Source: Elusimicrobiota bacterium (GTDB lineage: Bacteria; Elusimicrobiota; Elusimicrobia; Elusimicrobiales; UBA9959). Taken from it: a DNA stretch of 11,251 bases. Shown here one piece after another: positions 6,903 to 11,251 of this stretch (the first letter of the stretch is position 1; the number at the start of each line of letters is the position of its first letter). The translations under genes were made by a program, and so were the position numbers. Below the pieces are notes generated by a model. It was given only the letters and a program-made list of their open reading frames with translations, searched no databases and was not told the origin of the DNA. The stretch spans positions 1-11,251 of the forward strand of contig DAOWCC010000069.1 of the NCBI GenBank assembly GCA_030639665.1, read 5' to 3'.

Positions 6903-8366
6903 TTAATCTTTGGCATTATCATTTTTTATGGGCAGGGTTTTGCCTTTCCCGTTAAGTAGGTTTTTTATGTTTTTTAAGAGCTGCGCATAGGGAATAAAAA
7001 ACATGGAATAAGTAAATCTCTCCTTGGCTTGCACGGGCAGAAATATCATTTCATCTTTTTTAAATTCTATTTTTCCGAGGCTTTCCAAAAGTTTTATTTC
7101 ATAATCGAACTCATCTCTTAGTTCAGTTTTGAAAACTTTCTTAAAAGCTTTAAGGGAAACGGATTTATTATTAGAGAGATTATTAAGCAAAAAATAAGCC
7201 ATTTCATTTCTTCTGTCCGTTTTAATTCCGATAAAAGTGTTTTTAGCGGGGTCTTTATGAAGCGGCGTGCTGCGGTATTTTAGCTGATTGTGAATATAGG
7301 AATTACCGGCGTGTCCCAGGCAGAATAAAGACGCTTGCGTTCCTTCTATATAAGTATGATAGACCGCGTTTAAAGGAGTAATATCTTTATTTTTAAAATC
7401 GGTGGCGCTGGTGGACCTTCTGTTAAATTCCAAGCCTTCGTCCTCATAGGAAAAATTCATTTCCTTGGCTATGGCGCGCAATTTACCAAGCGCCTGTTTC
7501 TGTTTTTCATAATGTTTTTCAAAATTACTCAGTTTGCCTTTGAAATATTTATCAAGATAAGATTTTATCGGCTGGCTGGAATAGACTCTGACCGTATAAG
7601 GTTTTAGAGCGATTATTTTTTTGAAGGTATCTATAAAGTTTTGAGGGGTGTCCCCGTAAAGGCCAAGCATTAAATCCGCATTTATATATTCTATGCCCGC
7701 CTTTTTAGCTCCGAGTATAGCTTCTTTGACCATGGAAAAACTTTGATAGCCGCGATTAATTTCCTTAAGCGCTTTTTGATTTAATGATTGCACTCCGAAA
7801 CTTACCCTGTTAAAACCGGCTTTTTTAAACGCTTTTAATTTTTTAAAAGTGGTGCTGGCCGGATTGCATTCAACGGTCCTTTCGCCTTTTGAATCGAAAT
7901 GTATGTTTTTTTTCAAAGCCAGACAAATTTCTTGGAGTTGTTTTTCGGTAAAAATGCTGGGGGTGCCGCCTCCAAAATAGATATTGTCAAAAGTTATGTT
8001 TTTCAGGACATCTGAAAAATAATTTATGGAAGAGATGAGATTGTCTTTATAGGCCTCAATAAGTTTTGGCGAGCCTATTTCTTTGAAATAAATACAGCAA
8101 GAGCACCTTGAAGCGCAATAAGGCGCTCCTATATACAATTGTATGAATTGTTTGTTCTTATTTTTGTTTTGCAGGTATTTTTGCCAAACATCGCTGATTT
8201 CAGGCGCTTTAAAATACATTTCTTCAGCCGCTATGCCCACGCTGTAAAAATCGGTAAGAAAAAAATTATGGCGGTAGCCGTATTTGGATACCAATATGTC
8301 GACAAAATTTTCAAATAGCCGCAGTCTATTTCCCGCGGCTTCTTTAATCGGCTGGTTTTTTTTCAT
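6903..8366 (-). CDS. HemW/HemN-like radical SAM protein
   Basis: Radical SAM enzyme related to anaerobic coproporphyrinogen oxidase HemN and heme chaperone HemW. In the 487-residue protein the 4Fe-4S motif is CX3CX2C (C84, C88, C91, within APYCASRCSCC), followed by Tyr two residues on. True HemN has a fourth cysteine there, so a HemW-like or other role is favoured over HemN activity. Also visible are FGGGTPS (131-137), ECNP (166-169), RVSFGVQSLNQKAL (187-200), a DLMLGLYGDTP segment, and a HemN-C-like winged-helix region (about 390-460). Oddities are an N-terminal extension of about 75 residues before the iron-sulfur motif and a cysteine (C90) where HemN/HemW proteins usually have Tyr. No heme genes are adjacent. 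The start ATG 8364-8366 has no Shine-Dalgarno. It is convergent with pcm and divergent from the glycosyltransferase. Substrate uncertain. Confidence 0.87.
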   Translation of the reverse strand: MKKNQPIKEAAGNRLRLFENFVDILVSKYGYRHNFFLTDFYSVGIAAEEMYFKAPEISDVWQKYLQNKNKNKQFIQLYIGAPYCASRCSCCIYFKEIGSPKLIEAYKDNLISSINYFSDVLKNITFDNIYFGGGTPSIFTEKQLQEICLALKKNIHFDSKGERTVECNPASTTFKKLKAFKKAGFNRVSFGVQSLNQKALKEINRGYQSFSMVKEAILGAKKAGIEYINADLMLGLYGDTPQNFIDTFKKIIALKPYTVRVYSSQPIKSYLDKYFKGKLSNFEKHYEKQKQALGKLRAIAKEMNFSYEDEGLEFNRRSTSATDFKNKDITPLNAVYHTYIEGTQASLFCLGHAGNSYIHNQLKYRSTPLHKDPAKNTFIGIKTDRRNEMAYFLLNNLSNNKSVSLKAFKKVFKTELRDEFDYEIKLLESLGKIEFKKDEMIFLPVQAKERFTYSMFFIPYAQLLKNIKNLLNGKGKTLPIKNDNAKD

Positions 8367-8373
8367 CTTGATT

Positions 8374-8383
8374 AATATATTAA
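8374..8383 (-). promoter_or_regulatory. Putative -10 region of the radical SAM gene
   Basis: The 12-nt palindrome TTAATATATTAA (8372-8383) lies just upstream of the minus-strand ATG. Read on the minus strand it offers TAATAT (8382-8377) preceded by TG, as in an extended -10, or TATATT (8379-8374). Either choice puts transcription initiation within a few bases of the start codon. I see no convincing -35 box. Confidence 0.35.
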
Positions 8384-8416
8384 CATTTTAGATTAGTGAT
8401 GGGATTCCTAAATTCT

Positions 8417-8422
8417 TATAAT
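8417..8422 (+). promoter_or_regulatory. Putative -10 box (TATAAT) of the glycosyltransferase gene
   Basis: A perfect TATAAT ends 6 nt before the ATG at 8429, so transcription would be expected to start at or next to the start codon. No purine-rich Shine-Dalgarno lies between. The -35 region at normal spacing is a poor match. A start further inside the gene would allow a leader, but the hydrophobic N-terminus fits the ATG at 8429. Confidence 0.4.
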
Positions 8423-8428
8423 GGGTAG

Positions 8429-10129
8429 ATGGATATAACTAAAAGGGGAAAAATTGTCTCTTTTATTGTTTTGGCCGCTTTGGCCTTGCATCTTTACGCG
8501 GGATTGTCTTTTATAAAAATATCCGCTCCAACTTATGATGAGACGGTTCATTTATCCAGCGGATACAGCCATATAGCCGGCGGAAAATACAAGATGAATA
8601 TTATGGATCATCCGCCTTTCTCCGAGATGCTTTCCGCGTTGCCGCTTTTTTCCTATAAATTGAATTCCTTCATGAATCATCCTTATTTTTCAGTCAAGGC
8701 GCCATATCATTACGGCGATTTATTTATTTTTAATAATACAAAAAGCGCCAAAACCATGGTAAACACGGCAAGAATTTTCACCTTTATAATTTGGACTGTT
8801 TTATTTTCAATTTTTATATTCTTCTTTTCAAAGAAATTCCATTCTTTTGAAAGCGCCGCTTTTTCCCTTATTATTTTTGCTTTTATGCCCGTTTTTATTT
8901 CAAATAACGCTCTTATAACCACTGATTCATCGGCGGCTCTTTTCTATTTTATAAGTTTCTATTTTGGAGCCATGGCATCCTTAAATTTATCTTCACAATT
9001 GTCCCGCAAAAAAATATTTATTTATCTTTGCGCGGCCGGTTTTTTTACCGGACTCGCGATGTCTTCAAAGTTTAGCATGGTGATAATAGCGCCGATTGTC
9101 ATAGGGATATGGGGAATTGATTTTTTCTTAATAAGAAAAGCAGATTTTAAAAAGTTTTTTGTGTTTGTGGGCGTGTACGCGCTTTTGGCGGTTTTTACTC
9201 TGGCCTTGGTTTATAAGTTTGATTTAGCTTTATACATTGAAGGCCTGATGTCCACACTGGAAAGAGTAAACGACGGACGGCCCTCATTTGTCTGGGGGCA
9301 TTATTCCATGAATGGCGTTTTATGGTATTTTCCTCTGGCTTTTTTGATTAAAACGCCTGTTTTTGTTTTATTGTGCGCCGCTCTCGGTTTTATTGCCATT
9401 GCCTTAAAACCGAAAAAAAAATATATCTGGATAGTGATTCCTTTTGTTTTTTACGCTCTCATTTCAATTACTTCAAGGCTTCAAATAGGCATACGGCATA
9501 TTCTTCCTCTTATGCCTTTTCTTTGTGTGATAGGTTCCATAGGTGCGGCTGAATTTTATAAAAATAAAAAAATACTCGTGGTTCTAACCTTTTCCGTTCT
9601 TTTATCTTTTGTGTTTTTATTTAAAACTCATCCGTTTTATCTCTCTTATTTTAATTCAATAATCGGAGGGCCTGAAAACGGCTATAAATATCTTGCCGAT
9701 TCCAATTTGGATTGGGGACAAGATGTCCGGGAGCTTTCAAGATATTTAAAGGAAAACGGCAATCCTCCGATTATTTTTGCATATTTTGGCGTGGCACGCC
9801 CCGAGTACTATGGAATAAAATATGTTCCGCTCGGAATAATTTCAAATGTTGAACTGGAAGGAACAAATGCGGATTTGTGTAAGGCTGATAAAGTCCTTTT
9901 GGCTATTTCAGTTACAAATTTGCAGAGCGTGTATTATAGGGATAAAGACACCTATAATTGGCTTAAAGATATTAAGCCGGTTTTTCGCGCCGGTTATTCC
10001 ATTTTTCTATACGATTTAACAAATAATAAAGACGGGATAAACAGGATAGTTGGATTTTTTGACAAAAGCGCTAAAGGAAATAAAGTGAAGTGCTTGCTCA
10101 AAAGGTATAATGAGGGTAATAAACAGTAA
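8429..10129 (+). CDS. Polytopic GT-C glycosyltransferase (PMT/ArnT-like, GT39/GT83 type)
   Basis: Probable inner-membrane enzyme that transfers a sugar from a polyprenyl-phosphate carrier on the periplasmic side. The 566-residue protein has about 9-11 hydrophobic segments. The first luminal/periplasmic loop carries the acidic pair typical of GT-C catalytic sites (D37-E38 in PTYDETVHLSSGY), followed by DHPPF (60-64). Then come TTDSSAALFYF (164-174), which resembles the conserved TTD segment of PMT-family proteins, and RLQIGIRHILPLMPF before the last helices. The C-terminal part has GGPENGYKYL and DSNLDWGQD (424-432), a motif I know from bacterial PMT-like proteins. Acceptor (protein, lipid A or other glycan) cannot be told. 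The TATAAT close to the start suggests its own promoter. The next gene starts 31 nt after the stop, so the two may be cotranscribed. Confidence 0.85.
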   Translation: MDITKRGKIVSFIVLAALALHLYAGLSFIKISAPTYDETVHLSSGYSHIAGGKYKMNIMDHPPFSEMLSALPLFSYKLNSFMNHPYFSVKAPYHYGDLFIFNNTKSAKTMVNTARIFTFIIWTVLFSIFIFFFSKKFHSFESAAFSLIIFAFMPVFISNNALITTDSSAALFYFISFYFGAMASLNLSSQLSRKKIFIYLCAAGFFTGLAMSSKFSMVIIAPIVIGIWGIDFFLIRKADFKKFFVFVGVYALLAVFTLALVYKFDLALYIEGLMSTLERVNDGRPSFVWGHYSMNGVLWYFPLAFLIKTPVFVLLCAALGFIAIALKPKKKYIWIVIPFVFYALISITSRLQIGIRHILPLMPFLCVIGSIGAAEFYKNKKILVVLTFSVLLSFVFLFKTHPFYLSYFNSIIGGPENGYKYLADSNLDWGQDVRELSRYLKENGNPPIIFAYFGVARPEYYGIKYVPLGIISNVELEGTNADLCKADKVLLAISVTNLQSVYYRDKDTYNWLKDIKPVFRAGYSIFLYDLTNNKDGINRIVGFFDKSAKGNKVKCLLKRYNEGNKQ

Positions 10130-10136
10130 GTGATAA

Positions 10137-10162
10137 ATATCAACTAAGGAGAATCTTGATAT
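10137..10162 (+). promoter_or_regulatory. Ribosome-binding site inside a potential small stem-loop
   Basis: AAGGAGA (10146-10152) is a strong Shine-Dalgarno for the ATG at 10161. It sits in the 12-nt loop between ATATCAA (10137-10143) and TTGATAT (10156-10162), which could pair and would include the first two bases of the start codon. The stem is AT-rich and weak, so regulatory meaning is speculative; the ribosome-binding site itself is clear. Confidence 0.4.
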
Positions 10163-11251
10163 GAAATACATCAAATATATTGTTGTGGTTTTTGTTTTAT
10201 TTTCAGCCGCTAATTTTTCCATTGCGGCGGAAAAAAATCCGGCAAATAAAAAAGCTGTGAAAGAAGTTTCTGCGGAGAAAAAAGAATTGGATAAACTGAC
10301 TGTGGAAAATAATCTTTTTAAACAAAAGACCGTTAAAAAATTGCGGGCTTTGGTTGAGGAAAAAGCGGAAGCTAAAGCGAAGTATGATCTTATGATGGAA
10401 AAGCAAAAAATAAAAATGGCCGAACTTGAAGCCGAACAAAAATTATTGGCTTTGGAAAATAAGCTTATGTCCGAGAAAAATAAAAAAGCCCTTACGGAGT
10501 TAAGGCAAAAGAACGCTAAGATAAAGCTTGAGAATGAATCTCAATTGGAATTGGCCAAATTAAAGAATGCCAAGGAATTGGATTCTATTAATCTTAAGAA
10601 AAAAAGAATGGATTTTGAAATGAGCAAATTAAGAATTGCAAAAGAGAAGATGGTGGCTGAAATCGCCAAGCTTAAAATTGATTTGGATTTGCGCCAGAAA
10701 AAAGAAGAATGGAAAAATGCAGCGAATAAAGAGCCTGAGTATCTTTTAAATCCTTTTAAAAACGGAGTTTTAACCATAAGCGATCGCCGCATTGCTTTAA
10801 ACGGGCCGATTGTAAGAGGTGTGGCGGATTTTGTAACTGACAGGATTCATTACTTTAATAATAAGTCCGCAAAGTTGCCTATTTTTATTGTAATAAACAA
10901 TTCTCCAGGCGGTTCGGTTATGGAGGGAGTTAGAATTCTGAAAGCTATGGATACCAGCCAGGCTCCCGTTCATGTTATTGTCAAATCATATGCCGCAAGC
11001 ATGGCCGCCGCTATTACGACACTTGCTCCTCATTCGTACGCGTATCCCAATGCCATAATTTTGCATCATCAGATGTCCAGCGCGGTGTGGGGCAATATGA
11101 CTGAGATGAAAGAACGCTTTGAAAATACTAAAAAATGGGATAAAAGGGTCAATACTCCGATTGCCAAGAAAATGGGGCTGTCTTTGGAAGCTTTTAGAAA
11201 AAAGTTATATGAACATAATTCAAATGCCGACTGGCAGGAATTCGCGGATAG
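10161..11251 (+). CDS. Exported coiled-coil protein with C-terminal ClpP-like serine protease domain (3' end outside window)
   Basis: Reads open from ATG 10161 to the window edge, giving 363 residues without a stop, so it is partial. An N-terminal signal peptide is visible: lysines at 2 and 5, a hydrophobic core at about 7-16, likely cleavage after IAA (residue 23). A lysine/glutamate-rich, largely proline-free stretch (about 36-186) should form a long coiled coil. From about residue 200 a ClpP/crotonase-fold peptidase domain begins. Its features are FIVINNSPGGSVMEGVRIL (242-260), the nucleophile segment YAASMAA (serine S280) and PNAIILHHQ (297-304, H303 aligning with the ClpP histidine). The catalytic aspartate cannot be placed with certainty; D357 is a candidate. 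ClpP is normally cytosolic and works with an ATPase that could not act in the periplasm, so function may resemble SppA or NfeD-associated proteases. A strong ribosome-binding site precedes it. Confidence 0.85.
   Translation, partial: MKYIKYIVVVFVLFSAANFSIAAEKNPANKKAVKEVSAEKKELDKLTVENNLFKQKTVKKLRALVEEKAEAKAKYDLMMEKQKIKMAELEAEQKLLALENKLMSEKNKKALTELRQKNAKIKLENESQLELAKLKNAKELDSINLKKKRMDFEMSKLRIAKEKMVAEIAKLKIDLDLRQKKEEWKNAANKEPEYLLNPFKNGVLTISDRRIALNGPIVRGVADFVTDRIHYFNNKSAKLPIFIVINNSPGGSVMEGVRILKAMDTSQAPVHVIVKSYAASMAAAITTLAPHSYAYPNAIILHHQMSSAVWGNMTEMKERFENTKKWDKRVNTPIAKKMGLSLEAFRKKLYEHNSNADWQEFAD

Noticed and set aside
10161..11251. Suspected frameshift in the exported protease gene
   Set aside because: Codon-by-codon reading from 10161 through the coiled coil and protease motifs stays in one frame to the window end without a stop; the gene is simply cut by the window edge.

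Overview
The window looks like chromosomal DNA of a Gram-negative (two-membrane), AT-rich bacterium. It carries an outer-membrane TolC-type channel with a periplasmic adaptor and MacB-type ABC components, signal peptides, and lysine-rich, A-rich coding sequence. The glutamine synthetase is of the short GSI-alpha type and lacks the insertion and adenylylation segment of enterobacterial enzymes. An uncultured lineage such as Elusimicrobiota or Omnitrophota would fit, but that is inference from style and gene content; nothing here fixes the taxon. I see no mobile element, CRISPR array, tRNA or rRNA.

Layout, left to right: (1) 23-1345, glnA. (2) 1346-1478, a non-coding gap with a degenerate 16-nt tandem repeat followed by a large imperfect hairpin. 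(3) 1479-5817, a four-gene same-strand operon for a tripartite MacAB-TolC-like exporter: outer-membrane efflux protein, membrane-fusion adaptor, ABC ATPase, and FtsX/MacB-type permease. The adaptor has no alpha-helical hairpin. (4) 5818-5960, a gap with a repeated ACAATATT element and a possible -35 box. (5) 5961-6835, protein-L-isoaspartate methyltransferase with a hydrophobic N-terminus, overlapping by 4 nt a 56-residue two-helix membrane protein, then a terminator-like hairpin. (6) 6903-8366, minus strand, a HemW/HemN-like radical SAM protein with a long N-terminal extension. (7) 8367-8428, a compact divergent promoter region in which -10-like boxes sit so close to both start codons that both mRNAs may be leaderless. 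(8) 8429-10129, a multi-pass GT-C (PMT/ArnT-like) glycosyltransferase. (9) 10161-window end, an incomplete gene for a protein with an export signal, a long coiled coil and a ClpP-like serine protease domain.

Cell-envelope functions dominate: export, lipid-linked glycosyl transfer, possible envelope-associated protein repair and possible periplasmic proteolysis. The most unusual item is the apparently exported coiled-coil/ClpP-like protein at the right end. The hairpin-less adaptor paired with a TolC homologue and the membrane-targeted repair methyltransferase come next.
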